Of a DNA stretch of 64,000 bases, positions 39,269 to 48,975 are shown in pieces (position 1 is the stretch's first letter; every line of letters starts with the position of its first letter). The stretch comes from Campylobacter sp. CCUG 57310 (lineage in GTDB: Bacteria; Campylobacterota; Campylobacteria; Campylobacterales; Campylobacteraceae). The notes beneath the pieces are model-generated. The model searched no databases, was not told where the DNA came from, and saw only the letters and a program-made list of their open reading frames with translations. The stretch spans positions 1,860,001-1,924,000 of the forward strand of contig NZ_CP053845.1 in assembly GCF_013201975.1 (NCBI RefSeq), read 5' to 3'. The position numbers and the translations under genes are program-made.

Positions 39269-39428
39269 CTTTTCTCCTTAAATTTAACTTACCGATGATA
39301 TCCAAATTTTGTTTTGTTTTGCCTTGTTCTTAAAATTTGCAAGTATTGTTTAGTGATTTTAAGCATCTCTTTGTCTATATCATGATAACATATATCAATT
39401 TTATAAAAATAAATCAAAAAGGCTAGAT

Positions 39429-39677
39429 ATGGATAATAATCTACTTCAACAAAACGATGAACATATTGTTCGTGCCCTTGAGAAAATCAATTCGGCGATT
39501 AAAAATTTCATCGATATGTCAAAAGATGAGCCAAAATTTAAGGAGTATTATATAGAGCTTACGAGCATAGGACAAGAAATTTTTAAGCTGCACGAGAAGT
39601 TTCATAGCGAATTTAAAGAGCTAGGAGACTGCAAAGAGAAATTCTACGGCAAGTGCGATAAAACAACGCTTGCATAA
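39429..39677 (+). CDS. Small hypothetical protein, helical
   Basis: 82 residues, charged, predicted helical with likely coiled-coil segments and two Cys near the C-terminus. Not recognised. Located between proC and proA on the opposite strand; AAAAAGG precedes the ATG. Confidence 0.5.
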   Translation: MDNNLLQQNDEHIVRALEKINSAIKNFIDMSKDEPKFKEYYIELTSIGQEIFKLHEKFHSEFKELGDCKEKFYGKCDKTTLA

Positions 39678-39736
39678 GTCATAAACTCGCACAAAGCCTT
39701 CATCTTGGCAAATTTGTAGCTGTAAATAAAAATGAA

Positions 39737-39813
39737 AGCGGTTAAATAAACCGCTCATCAAGAAAATTTTAAACACTACAAGCCGCATATATTCTTAATT
39801 ACGGCTTGTAGTG
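39737..39813. terminator. Tandem hairpins between the small gene and proA
   Basis: The first stem is AGCGGTT / AACCGCT (39737-39755); the second is a perfect 12-bp stem, CACTACAAGCCG / CGGCTTGTAGTG (39774-39813), with a 16-base loop. They lie between two convergent genes and probably end both transcripts. Confidence 0.65.
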
Positions 39814-39826
39814 GTTGTCTGCTAAA

Positions 39827-41074
39827 TCAGCGAATTTGCCCGTTTCCTCTAACGACATATTTAACCGTCGTAAGCTCTTTTACGCCCATCGGTCCGCGTG
39901 CATGAAGCTTTTGCGTACTGATACCTATCTCCCCGCCAAAGCCAAATTCTCCTCCGTCGCTAAATCGCGTAGAGGCATTAGCATACACAACCGCACTATC
40001 AACCGCATTTAAGAACTTCTCGATATTTTCATAATTTTGGCTTAAGATACTATCAGAATGCCCGCTTGAATGGGAATTTATATAGCTTATCGCTTCGCTA
40101 GTGTCCTGCACCGATTTTACCGCCAAAACGAGGTCTAAAAACTCCTCTCCGAAATCCTCCTCGCTCGCAAGGCGCACATTGCTAAAACCGCCGAAATTTT
40201 CATATAAATTTCTATCAAGTCTTAGCTCGACACTGTCAAGTTTAGCGATCAAGCTAGGCAAAATTTCATCGGCTATTTTTTCGTGTAAAAGCACGCATTC
40301 AACGCTATTACAAGTGCTTGGACGCTGAGTTTTGGCGTTTTTTATAATCTCTATGGCTTCGTTTAAATTCGCACTCTCATCAACATAGATATGACACACT
40401 CCCGCGCCCGTTTCTATGACCGGAATCGTTGCGTTTTGGATGATAAATTCCTTTAAATTTTTACCTCCGCGCGGGATTAGGACATCGATAAATTCGTGCA
40501 TTTTTATCATTTCGCTTACGGCCTTGCGATCCGTGTTTGTAATTAGCTGCACGGCATTTTTAGAAAGAGAGAATTTGTCCGCGACTCTATTAAACAAATT
40601 TACAAGAAATTTATTCGAGCTTATCGCATTTCCAGAGCCTCTTAGGATAACGGCGTTTGAGGATTTAAGCGCCAAGGCTGCGGCATCTATAGTAACGTTT
40701 GGGCGGGATTCGTAGATGATGCCAAGCACGCCAAGAGGCACGCGAATTTTGCTTATCTGCATGCCGTTTTTATGCCTCCATCCATCTAAAATTTCTCCGA
40801 TAGGATCGGGGAAATTTGCAAGCTCTAGCACGCCTTGCGCCATCGCTTCGATCCTAGAATCACTCAGCTTAAGTCTATCAAGAAGTGCCGCGCTCAAACC
40901 TGACTTTTCGCCGTTTTCAAGATCGATCAAATTCGCCGCTTTTATCTCCTCTTTGCAAGCTAAAATTTCACTTGCGACGGCTCTTAAAATTTCGTTTTTT
41001 GTGCTTGCACTTAAGTTTAAAAGCTCGGCGCAAGATGCTTTTGCCTTTTGGCAAATTTCTAAAATTTCACTCAT
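39827..41074 (-). CDS. proA: Gamma-glutamyl phosphate reductase
   Basis: 415 residues, aldehyde-dehydrogenase fold. Catalytic Cys in the TCNSVECVL stretch, cofactor-binding GVLGIIYESRPNVTID, and DGGEFGFGGEIGIST near the end. Makes glutamate-5-semialdehyde. Eight bases after proB, so co-transcribed. Confidence 0.96.
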   Translation of the reverse strand: MSEILEICQKAKASCAELLNLSASTKNEILRAVASEILACKEEIKAANLIDLENGEKSGLSAALLDRLKLSDSRIEAMAQGVLELANFPDPIGEILDGWRHKNGMQISKIRVPLGVLGIIYESRPNVTIDAAALALKSSNAVILRGSGNAISSNKFLVNLFNRVADKFSLSKNAVQLITNTDRKAVSEMIKMHEFIDVLIPRGGKNLKEFIIQNATIPVIETGAGVCHIYVDESANLNEAIEIIKNAKTQRPSTCNSVECVLLHEKIADEILPSLIAKLDSVELRLDRNLYENFGGFSNVRLASEEDFGEEFLDLVLAVKSVQDTSEAISYINSHSSGHSDSILSQNYENIEKFLNAVDSAVVYANASTRFSDGGEFGFGGEIGISTQKLHARGPMGVKELTTVKYVVRGNGQIR

Positions 41075-41082
41075 TTTATCTC

Positions 41083-42201
41083 CTAAACCAACATCAAATT
41101 ATCAATATGCACGACATTATCATCGTATTTGTGTCCCAAAATTTCCTCTATATCCTCGCTTTTTCGCCCTTTTATGAGCGCAATTTCGCTTGATGAGTAG
41201 TTGCTGATACCCTTTGCTACAAGCTTGCTTCCTACGGTTATCTTCACTACCTGACCGCGCTTAAATTCTCCTTGCACTGCGCAAACGCCTACAGCCAGCA
41301 AGCTCTTGCCGTTTTTTAACGCCTTTAAGGCTCCGTCATCAATTATCAAATTTCCTTTTTGAGACGTGCCGTAAGCAAGCCAATATTTGCGTGAATTTAT
41401 CTTTTTATCTTGGCGCAAAAAGAGCGTTCCCACATCTTCGCCATTAACTGCTCGCAAGATATTTGCAGGATCTTCTCCGCTTGCGATGATCAAATTTGTG
41501 CCGATTTTAGTAGCCATTTCAGCGGCAATTATCTTCGTTTTCATGCCGCCGGTGCCAAATTTACTTCCCTCGCCTTCGGCCATATTTTTGATGCTTTCGT
41601 CGATATTTTCTACCGAATTTATGAGTTTCGCGTCTTTAAATTTGCTCGGATTTTTATCATAAAGCCCGTTAATATCGCTTAAAATTATAAGCAAATCGGC
41701 ATCAACCAAACCCGCCACAAGGGCCGAAAGAGTGTCGTTATCGCCTACTTTCAGCTCGTCGCTTACGACAGGATCGTTTTCGTTGATGATAGGAATTATC
41801 TTTTTATTAAGAAGTGCGTTGCAGACGTTTCTTGCGTTTAGATACCTTTGACGATCGCTAAAATCGCCCCTTGTAAGAAGAAGCTGCGCGATAGTCTTTG
41901 AATGCGCCCAAAAAAGAATTTGATAAAGATGCATTAAAGCCACTTGTCCCACGCTTGCAACTGCTTGTTTTTCGCTTAGAGCTTTTGGCTTTTGAGTTAA
42001 ATTTAACTGCCCCATACCCGCTCCGACCGCACCTGAGGTAACAAGTAAAATTTCATATCCTAAATCGCTAAGCGCACTTAAATTCGCAACTATTTTTTTA
42101 ATCTTATCCTCATTAAGCTTGCCGTCGCTTTTAGTAAGCGTTGAAGTGCCGACCTTGACGACGATTTTGCGAACATCCTTTAAGAGCTTTTTTCTGTCCA
42201 T
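41083..42201 (-). CDS. proB: Glutamate 5-kinase with PUA domain
   Basis: 372 residues. Amino-acid kinase domain (VVKVGTSTLT, TSGAVGAGMG, NENDPVVSDEL, FGTGGMKTKI) and a C-terminal PUA domain from about 280. First step of proline synthesis, usually feedback-inhibited by proline. Followed by proA. Confidence 0.96.
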   Translation of the reverse strand: MDRKKLLKDVRKIVVKVGTSTLTKSDGKLNEDKIKKIVANLSALSDLGYEILLVTSGAVGAGMGQLNLTQKPKALSEKQAVASVGQVALMHLYQILFWAHSKTIAQLLLTRGDFSDRQRYLNARNVCNALLNKKIIPIINENDPVVSDELKVGDNDTLSALVAGLVDADLLIILSDINGLYDKNPSKFKDAKLINSVENIDESIKNMAEGEGSKFGTGGMKTKIIAAEMATKIGTNLIIASGEDPANILRAVNGEDVGTLFLRQDKKINSRKYWLAYGTSQKGNLIIDDGALKALKNGKSLLAVGVCAVQGEFKRGQVVKITVGSKLVAKGISNYSSSEIALIKGRKSEDIEEILGHKYDDNVVHIDNLMLV

Positions 42202-42393
42202 TTCAAACCTTAAATTTGGCTTTTAAATTTATCAAAAGTATAGTATGGCTATGCTTTTAAAGCCTTAAATTTAGCCGTGAATTTTCAAATTTCAATCGTT
42301 TAAGTAAGACTGATAATCAAAAAATATGCTTAAATAATATTAAATTATTTTTTATCATATTTTAGCTAACATCATAAAAGCTGAAATTTATCG

Positions 42394-43560
42394 TTGAAAG
42401 GGGCATTTATGAGGTTTTTATTAGCTGTTTTTATGATTATAAATTTGGCGTTTAGCACTAGCTTCATAAAAGATATGCGCGGCGTAGAGGTAAAGATCGC
42501 CGAACCGCTTACAAAGATAGCGACTATCGATGATGGCTTTGTCGAAGGTGTGATGACGCATCTTGGCGTGATTGACAAGGTTAAGGTTATCGGCTCTTGG
42601 TCGATAAAAAGAGACTACAAATACTCCTTCACAAGGCGCTCGGGCGAGAGCTACACGCTTCGCGGCTGGAACACGATGAAGTATCTTCACCCTTGGCTTG
42701 ATGAACTAACCTGCATAAATTCACCGCAAGGAAACGTGATAAACTTTGAAAATTTAGCCAACGAAAATCCGCAGTTAGTCATCCTTCGCGTCGGTGACTG
42801 CACACTTAGAGGCTCAAACAAAGACGCGGCTGAAAAGACTATCTCAACTATCGAGGCTCTAGGACTTCCGCTTGTAGTTATTTACGCGCCTAAAGGGGCT
42901 GAAATTTCGACCATGAAAGAGGAGATGAGAGTTCTTGGCGACGTGTTTAATCAAAGGCAAAAGGCGCTTAAGCTATTTGAATATCTTGACAGCACTCAAA
43001 AGCTCATAGAGGAGCGAACAGCCAAGCTAAAAGAGAGTGAAAAAGTAAGCATGCTTTATATGGGGCTTAATCCAAACGTGCGCAAAAACGGCGGTATGGC
43101 GACAGCTTACGGAGTAAATACGCCCGAATCTTTCATCATACAAAATGTCGCAGGTGCTAAAAACGCATTTACGGGCGATGGCACAAACGTGATCTTAAGC
43201 ACTGAGCAACTTTACGCGATAGATCCTGATGTGATCGTGCTTCCTACATCAAACGGCTATCACCCTGCAAGCGAGCTTCTAGACTCTCCTGACTTTGAAA
43301 AGCTAGGCGAGCTAAAAGCGGTGCAAAACAAGCGCGTATATGCGATGCCTTGGTCGCCGATGAACTGCGCTAGACGCGTCGAATACCCTATCGACATGCT
43401 AATCATCGCAAAAGCTGCGTATCCAAAGCTATTTAGCGATATAAAGGTTCATGAGTTCGTGCTTAAATTTTATAAGGACGTTTATGGCGTAGATGAGGCT
43501 ACGGCTAAGGCGCTAAGAAGCGAGCAAATTTTAGACTGGACCGTGGAAGATGACTTCTAG
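42394..43560 (+). CDS. Periplasmic binding protein of a second FecBCD-type ABC importer
   Basis: 388 residues. Signal peptide MRFLLAVFMIINLAFS. Two lobes: VIDKVKVIGSW and PQGNVINFENLANENPQLVIL in the first, GVNTPESFIIQNVAGAKNAF and LYAIDPDVIVLP in the second. Conserved NPQLVILR and IDPDVIVLP motifs fit the iron-complex binding proteins. No TonB receptor nearby. Overlaps the permease gene by 11 bases. Confidence 0.88.
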   Translation: MKGAFMRFLLAVFMIINLAFSTSFIKDMRGVEVKIAEPLTKIATIDDGFVEGVMTHLGVIDKVKVIGSWSIKRDYKYSFTRRSGESYTLRGWNTMKYLHPWLDELTCINSPQGNVINFENLANENPQLVILRVGDCTLRGSNKDAAEKTISTIEALGLPLVVIYAPKGAEISTMKEEMRVLGDVFNQRQKALKLFEYLDSTQKLIEERTAKLKESEKVSMLYMGLNPNVRKNGGMATAYGVNTPESFIIQNVAGAKNAFTGDGTNVILSTEQLYAIDPDVIVLPTSNGYHPASELLDSPDFEKLGELKAVQNKRVYAMPWSPMNCARRVEYPIDMLIIAKAAYPKLFSDIKVHEFVLKFYKDVYGVDEATAKALRSEQILDWTVEDDF

Positions 43561-44590
43561 CGAGCATGCTAAGTCAAAATTTAAATCAAAATATGTATTT
43601 TTAATATTTCTCGTCGCGATACTTGCCGTTTGCATGGTCGCGGCACTCATGCTTGGGGATTATAAAATTTCCGTTAGCAAGATAATCGGCGTGCTTGGAC
43701 TTAAGCTTTTTGATTTAGAGGCTTCAGGCATAACAAAGATGTATCAGATCGTAGTTTTTGATATCAGAATGCCTCGAATTTTAACCGCAGCCATCATCGG
43801 CTTTGCCCTATCAAACGCAGGTGCCGTGTATCAAGCCTGTTTTAGAAATCCGCTTGTCGAGCCGTTTATCCTTGGAGCTAGCTCGGGAGCTGCGCTTGGA
43901 GCGGCATTTGGGATCATATTTGCTGGATTTTTCCTAAGCATAACGGCAAGCGCGTTTATGTTTTCGCTTTTGGCGGTATTTTTATCATACACATTAGCGC
44001 GAAACGGCGGTATAGTGCCTGTGGTGGGGCTTATACTTTCAGGCGTAATCGTAGGCTCGATATTTTCGGCAGGTGTTTCTATCATCAAGTATGCAAGCGA
44101 GGATGCGCAACTTCGCGAGATAACGTTTTGGATGATGGGTGGGCTATACTACTCCAAATGGGACGCGCTTGGCGAAATTTTAGCAGTCGTTGCGGTGTGT
44201 TTTGCGGTTTTAAGCGCACTTTCTTGGAAGCTAAATTTGCTCTCTTTAGGGGATAACCAAGCAAAAAGCCTTGGTATAAATCCCGAAAAATACAAATTTA
44301 TCTTTATCGTCATAGCCACGCTTATGACGGCAACCTGCGTGGCAAATGTCGGCATAATCGCATGGATAGGGCTTATCATGCCACATGTGGCAAGACTTCT
44401 AATAGGTCCTGATAATCGGTGGGTGCTACCGATAGCTGGGCTTTTGGGCGCGATTTATCTGCTTATATGCGACACCTTAGCGCGCACTATAACGATGGCT
44501 GAAATTCCCGTTGGTATCATCACTTCGCTTGTGGGCGCGCCGTTTTTGATAGTGCTTTTAAGAAGCAAGGCAAAGGAGCTTTTAAAATGA
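43550..44590 (+). CDS. ABC transporter permease, FecCD family
   Basis: 346 residues with about ten hydrophobic segments. RMPRILTAAIIGFALSNAGAVYQA and GLIMPHVARLL are the FecCD motifs. Coupled to the binding protein gene (11-base overlap) and to the ATPase gene (ATGA overlap). Confidence 0.93.
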   Translation: MTSSEHAKSKFKSKYVFLIFLVAILAVCMVAALMLGDYKISVSKIIGVLGLKLFDLEASGITKMYQIVVFDIRMPRILTAAIIGFALSNAGAVYQACFRNPLVEPFILGASSGAALGAAFGIIFAGFFLSITASAFMFSLLAVFLSYTLARNGGIVPVVGLILSGVIVGSIFSAGVSIIKYASEDAQLREITFWMMGGLYYSKWDALGEILAVVAVCFAVLSALSWKLNLLSLGDNQAKSLGINPEKYKFIFIVIATLMTATCVANVGIIAWIGLIMPHVARLLIGPDNRWVLPIAGLLGAIYLLICDTLARTITMAEIPVGIITSLVGAPFLIVLLRSKAKELLK

Positions 44591-45360
44591 GTTTTTCAAA
44601 TATGCTTGAAGCTAAAAATTTATCGTTTAGTTATGGGGATTTTGCGCTTAAAAATATAAATTTAAGCGTTAAAAGAGGCACGATCTGCGGACTGCTTGGA
44701 GCAAACGGAAGCGGTAAGAGTACATTTTTTAACTGCTGTATGAATTTTTTAGAGCTTAAAGAGGGGGAGATCCTCATCAATTCGCAAAGCTCAAACCGCA
44801 AGGACTCATCTTGGCTAGCTAAAAATATCGCTTACGTAGCTCAAAATTTGGAGCTAAATTTCCCGTTTTACGCAAAAGATATCGTGCTCATGGGGCGCTC
44901 TCCTCACATAAAAAGCATATTTGGTCCAAGCAAAAAGGATAAGCAGATAGTGCGTGAGGCGATGGAATTTATCGGCATATCAGAGCTTGCCGATAAGCGC
45001 ATGAGCGAGCTTAGCGGCGGGCAGCGCCAGCTTGTATTTATCGCGCGTGCTTTGGCGCAAGAAACACCTTTGATGCTGCTTGATGAGCCCACATCCGCGC
45101 TTGATTTTAAAAACCAAATTTTGCTTTGGAAAATTCTGCAAAAGATCGCAAGCGAAGGCAAAACGATCATGATATGCACGCATGAGCCAAACCATATATT
45201 ATGGTTTTGCGATGAGGTCGTGGCGTTTGACAAAGGCGAAGTGGTCGCCACAGGCAAAGTAAAAGATATCATAAACAATAAGTTTTTAAAGCGAATTTAC
45301 GGCGATACTTGCAAATTTAAAAGCCTCAAAGAGCGCGATATAATATTTCCGAATTTATGA
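44587..45360 (+). CDS. ABC transporter ATP-binding protein, FecE/BtuD type
   Basis: 257 residues. Walker A GANGSGKS near 37, signature LSGGQRQ near 139, Walker B LMLLDEPTSALD, and H-loop ICTHEPNH. Completes a three-gene importer with one-strand overlaps; ligand unknown. Confidence 0.92.
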   Translation: MSFSNMLEAKNLSFSYGDFALKNINLSVKRGTICGLLGANGSGKSTFFNCCMNFLELKEGEILINSQSSNRKDSSWLAKNIAYVAQNLELNFPFYAKDIVLMGRSPHIKSIFGPSKKDKQIVREAMEFIGISELADKRMSELSGGQRQLVFIARALAQETPLMLLDEPTSALDFKNQILLWKILQKIASEGKTIMICTHEPNHILWFCDEVVAFDKGEVVATGKVKDIINNKFLKRIYGDTCKFKSLKERDIIFPNL

Positions 45361-45408
45361 TTTTAACTTCTAAATAGATACAATTGGCTTTAAATTTAGG
45401 AATTTAAA

Positions 45409-45861
45409 GTGAAAGAGAAAATTTTAGTAAGTGCCTGCCTGCTTGGTGCAAATTGCAAATATAACGGCTCAAGCAACCAGACAAAAGAGCTTGAGCGCAA
45501 ATTTAACCATCTTTCTTCAAACTATGAAATTTTATCCGTCTGCCCCGAAGAGCTTGGCGGGCTTGCAACTCCAAGAGAAGTAGCTGAGATAAATGGCGAA
45601 AAAGTCTTTACAAAAAATGGCAAGGACGTAACCGAGCAGTTTTTAAAAGGGGCTAAAATTTGTGCCGATCTAGCCTTAAAAAACGGTTGCAAATTCGCCG
45701 TTTTAAAATCCAAAAGCCCAAGTTGCGGAAGCAAGCTTATATACGACGGAACATTTAGTAAAACTCTTAAAACAGGCGATGGCTTTACCGCAAGAGCTCT
45801 AAAGCAACTTGGCATAAAAATTTTAGATGAAAATTTCAGCTTAGATGATATAACAAAGTAG
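45409..45861 (+). CDS. DUF523 family protein
   Basis: 150 residues from a GTG start. Conserved cysteine motifs: ACLLGANCKYNG near the N-terminus, CPEELGGLATPR, and KSPSCGSKLIYDG; these fit the DUF523 family. Function unknown; Fe-S or metal binding is possible. Alone, after the ABC operon. Confidence 0.82.
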   Translation: MKEKILVSACLLGANCKYNGSSNQTKELERKFNHLSSNYEILSVCPEELGGLATPREVAEINGEKVFTKNGKDVTEQFLKGAKICADLALKNGCKFAVLKSKSPSCGSKLIYDGTFSKTLKTGDGFTARALKQLGIKILDENFSLDDITK

Positions 45862-45863
45862 TT

Positions 45864-45886
45864 TTTGTAGCTATTTATACTACAAA
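45864..45886 (+). terminator. Weak hairpin after the DUF523 gene
   Basis: TTTGTAG (45864-45870) pairs with CTACAAA (45880-45886) around a nine-base loop, then TTTAAAG. A weak terminator, if any. Confidence 0.35.
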
Positions 45887-45927
45887 TTTAAAGAGATTGA
45901 GACGCCGCTTGGACGTCCCAAATTTGG

Positions 45928-47472
45928 CTATAAATTTTCGCCCGCTATCATACCAAAGACTATGCAATCGGTTATTGCGTTGCTTCCTAGGCGGCTTGCT
46001 CCGTGAGTACCGCCCGTGATCTCGCCAGCTGCGTAAAGCCCTGCGATAGGTGCGTTCGTATCGGAGCTGATGACTTGAGCTTTTGTGTTTATCTTAAGTC
46101 CGCCCATAGTGTGGTGAGGTTTTGGCGATAGGCGTATCGCGTAGTAAGGACCGCTCTCTTTGATACCCTCGCCTTTTAGCTGATCTACTTTCTTGCCGAA
46201 TTCATCTTTGCCGACCTTTACGCCTTCGTTATATTTAGCAACACTTGCTTTTAGCTCATCTGCCGGAATTGAGTAATTTTTCGCCAGATCATCAAGAGTT
46301 ACAAACTCTTTCATCACTCCGCTTGTCATCGCTTTTTCTACCAACTCAGGGTTAAGCTCTCTAAAGCCCTCTTTAGTCGTAAATGTCACAGGGAAAGCCT
46401 TAGGGTCTTTTACCAGTATCTTAAATTCAGCGTCCGCTCTAGTTTTTCTATCGGCTAGCTCGTTCATGAAGCGCTTGCCGGTCTTTACATCAACCGCTAT
46501 GCCATATTTAAACGTACCTTGCTGAGTGAGGATCGGGGCTGAGCCAAAGCCTCTTTCATCAGGGCTTGCCCACGGACCAAACTGAATCCAATCAATATGC
46601 ACAGGCATAGCGCCTAGCTTTAACGCCTTTAAAAGCACACCGGCGGTTGCGCCTTGATGGTTTGTAGAATCAACGTTATCAGGGATTCTTGGATCTTGCA
46701 GTTTTCTTAAAATTTTATCGTTGCAAAAGCCGCCTGAAGCCAGCACAACGCCATCTTTTGCTTTAAACGCTTTTTTCGCTCCGCTTGTGTTTTCAAGGTC
46801 GTCGCTAAAGAGTTTGCCGTCAAATTTATACTCCTCTCTTGCCGTTACTCCTACGACTCTACCGCTGTCATCTACGATAAAATCATCCATCTTGGTTCTT
46901 TTTAAGAGCTTGCAACCATCAAATTTTTCAAACGCCGCAGCTAGAGGCTGAACTATGCCCGAGCCGCTATCGTTGGTAGTGATCATCGATCTAGCGACAC
47001 TGTGTCCGCCCATCCAAGCGTTGTGGCTGTCTTTAAACTGCGCTCCGTGCTTAACTACAAATTCTAAAGCGTCGTTTGCTCTTGCGGCAATGGTATCAAG
47101 AAGCTCGGTGTGGTTTATGTTTAGTCCCGCTTTTAAGCAGTCTTCTTTAAAGAGTTCAGGCGAGTCTTTTATGCCGTTTTTTTCTTGAACCTTATTCATC
47201 GGAACCGCCATAACTCCGCCGTTGATAGCCGAATTCCCGCCTACGCGTCCCATCTTTTCAAGAACAAGAACCTTCTTGCCTCGCTCGGCAGCTTTAACTG
47301 CAGCCGCAAGCCCCGCAAAACCAGAACCTATAACGACGACATCAAATTCCTCATCGAATTTAACATCTTTTTGCGCTACGGCAGCCTGTGCATTTATGCC
47401 GCTAAGTGCGAGAATTCCCGCTGTAGCGGCACCAAATTTCACAAAATCACGTCTTGATAGAGTGTTTTGCAT
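45928..47472 (-). CDS. Tat-exported FAD reductase of the flavocytochrome c/fumarate reductase family (no haem domain)
   Basis: 514 residues from ATG 47472, fixed by AGGAGGCGAT upstream. Tat signal SRRDFVKFGAATAG, then FAD-binding VVVIGSGFAGLAAAV and GGNSAINGG. Active-site features of soluble fumarate reductases are present: a His in TNHQGAT, Arg in MNELADRKTR, His in PHHTMGG and Arg in GASRLGSNAITD. There is no N-terminal haem domain, so a separate electron donor is needed. The substrate may be fumarate, urocanate or another enoate; it is not fixed. Alone in its operon. Confidence 0.85.
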   Translation of the reverse strand: MQNTLSRRDFVKFGAATAGILALSGINAQAAVAQKDVKFDEEFDVVVIGSGFAGLAAAVKAAERGKKVLVLEKMGRVGGNSAINGGVMAVPMNKVQEKNGIKDSPELFKEDCLKAGLNINHTELLDTIAARANDALEFVVKHGAQFKDSHNAWMGGHSVARSMITTNDSGSGIVQPLAAAFEKFDGCKLLKRTKMDDFIVDDSGRVVGVTAREEYKFDGKLFSDDLENTSGAKKAFKAKDGVVLASGGFCNDKILRKLQDPRIPDNVDSTNHQGATAGVLLKALKLGAMPVHIDWIQFGPWASPDERGFGSAPILTQQGTFKYGIAVDVKTGKRFMNELADRKTRADAEFKILVKDPKAFPVTFTTKEGFRELNPELVEKAMTSGVMKEFVTLDDLAKNYSIPADELKASVAKYNEGVKVGKDEFGKKVDQLKGEGIKESGPYYAIRLSPKPHHTMGGLKINTKAQVISSDTNAPIAGLYAAGEITGGTHGASRLGSNAITDCIVFGMIAGENL

Positions 47473-47814
47473 ATCGCCTCCTTGTTTAAGATGAAATTTC
47501 ATGAATTTTAGCAGAATAATGTTTTAATTAATATAATTTTAAATACAAAAATTAAATTTATTTTTCAAATTTTAATTTAAAAATGGCTGTTAAATTTATC
47601 AGCTTTCTGAAATTTTTATCTTGTGAAATTAAAAAATATGTGCCATATCAAAAACACCAAATCAAGTAAGTAGCGAGGTAAAATATAGCCGATTGATTTT
47701 TACAGGGTCAAATTTAGTCATCAAATTTAGTTTTACTCTCTAAAATTTGAGCTTTAAAAGCCAAATTTCAAATAAATTTTAACTTTAACTTGCTACAATA
47801 CACACCTACTTGAT
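47473..47814 (+). promoter_or_regulatory. 342-bp AT-rich gap with the tRNA-Val promoter
   Basis: No gene is seen on either strand. TACAAT (47794-47799) is the probable -10 of the tRNA gene, putting its transcript start about ten bases upstream of the mature 5' end. The promoter of the Tat flavoprotein gene must lie at the left end. Confidence 0.5.
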
Positions 47815-47890
47815 GGTCGCGTAGCTCAGCTGGTAGAGCACTACCTTGACATGGTAGTGGTCGGAGGTTCAAGTCCTCTCGTGGCCACCA
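47815..47890 (+). tRNA. tRNA-Val (anticodon GAC)
   Basis: A 76-base cloverleaf: acceptor GGTCGCG / CGTGGCC, D arm GCTC...GAGC, anticodon stem CTACC / GGTAG with loop TTGACAT (anticodon GAC at 47848-47850), T arm GGAGG / CCTCT with loop TTCAAGT, encoded CCA end. All stems pair, with two G-T pairs in the acceptor. Confidence 0.97.
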
Positions 47891-48076
47891 TTTTATCTTT
47901 ACAGACTGTCTAAATTTGCTCTTAGTTTATCGAAATTTGTATAGTTTTAGCCATCTTTATTTTTATTTAAATTCACGTTTGCTTTTGGCATTATTGAATT
48001 TAAATTAAATATATTGCCACTTTTCTACAAGAAATTAGTTTTATGATAATAAATTTTTAAATAAGCCATATAAAAC

Positions 48077-48104
48077 AAGCGGAGTAAATTTATCTACTCC
48101 GCTT
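48077..48104 (-). terminator. Intrinsic terminator of the mfr operon
   Basis: A perfect ten-base stem (AAGCGGAGTA / TACTCCGCTT) around an eight-base loop just after the mfrE stop; on the minus strand it is followed by TTTTAT. Confidence 0.85.
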
Positions 48105-48111
48105 AAATTTG

Positions 48112-48972
48112 TTAAACTAATTTAGTAGCATCTATTATATTTAGATCAAGTCCAAGCTTTTCATTATCAAGTCCAAGTGCAAGACCTACAAGCTGAGATA
48201 AGTGTATGATAGGCTTTCTGATATCGGAATTTTGAGCGTCCTGATACCTCTCTTGATAAATGTCAAGCTGCATTTGGCACAATGGACAAGGAGTTACGAC
48301 TACATCGGCTCCATTTTGATCGGCATTTTCTACTATCTGACTTGACATCTTTTGTACTGATTTTACGGCAGGATAGCTTGCATGAAATCCGCAACAATCA
48401 AGCCTCTTTTCAAACGGAACTATATTAGCTCCAAGCGCGCTTACTACAGCCTCAAAGCTCTTTGGATTGGTAGAACTCTCTTTTGTTAGCTCTTTTTCGG
48501 GTCTTAAGGAGTGACATCCGTAAAATAAAGCTACATTTAAATTTGATAAAGGCTTAACTACTTTGGCCTTTAGGGTGTCTAAATTTTGATATAAAATCCA
48601 CAAAAGGCTAGTTATCTCAGTATCCCCCTTGTAGTTCATGCCTCCTACTTTCAGATATTCGTTTATGCGATCTTTGGCTCCTTTGTCGAGAGCATTTTTA
48701 GCTTTCGTTAGAGTTAGCATACAGGTCGAGCAAGTAGTAAGCAAAGGCATCTTCATACCCTCTGCAAGTGCGATATTTCTAGCATTTGCCACCAAGCTTG
48801 CTATGGGATCTACACACTGAGCCTGAGATGCGCCGCAACAACTCCAACCCCTTATCTCATGAAGCTTGATATTAAGTATAGGCGCGATCGCCTCAAGACT
48901 CATCTTTGATTCTTTTGCCGCTTGAGATAATACACAGCCCGGAAAAAATGCAAATTCGTTTTGTGCGCTCAT
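48112..48972 (-). CDS. mfrE: Methylmenaquinol:fumarate reductase membrane-associated subunit E (HdrB-like CCG protein)
   Basis: 286 residues. Two CCG domains: C-x-n-WSCCGASQAQC in the first half and LDCCGFHASYP in the second, as in HdrB/SdhE. It links the catalytic subunits to the quinone pool at the membrane without haem b. No transmembrane helix is evident. Three bases after mfrB. Long annotated as SdhC in related genomes; biochemical work in Wolinella and Campylobacter showed fumarate reductase function with low-potential quinols (family knowledge). Confidence 0.9.
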   Translation of the reverse strand: MSAQNEFAFFPGCVLSQAAKESKMSLEAIAPILNIKLHEIRGWSCCGASQAQCVDPIASLVANARNIALAEGMKMPLLTTCSTCMLTLTKAKNALDKGAKDRINEYLKVGGMNYKGDTEITSLLWILYQNLDTLKAKVVKPLSNLNVALFYGCHSLRPEKELTKESSTNPKSFEAVVSALGANIVPFEKRLDCCGFHASYPAVKSVQKMSSQIVENADQNGADVVVTPCPLCQMQLDIYQERYQDAQNSDIRKPIIHLSQLVGLALGLDNEKLGLDLNIIDATKLV

Positions 48973-48975
48973 ATC

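Noticed and set aside
40716-41177. 153-codon plus-strand frame opposite proA/proB
   Set aside because: Antisense shadow of two well-identified genes; low-complexity Ser/Leu composition.
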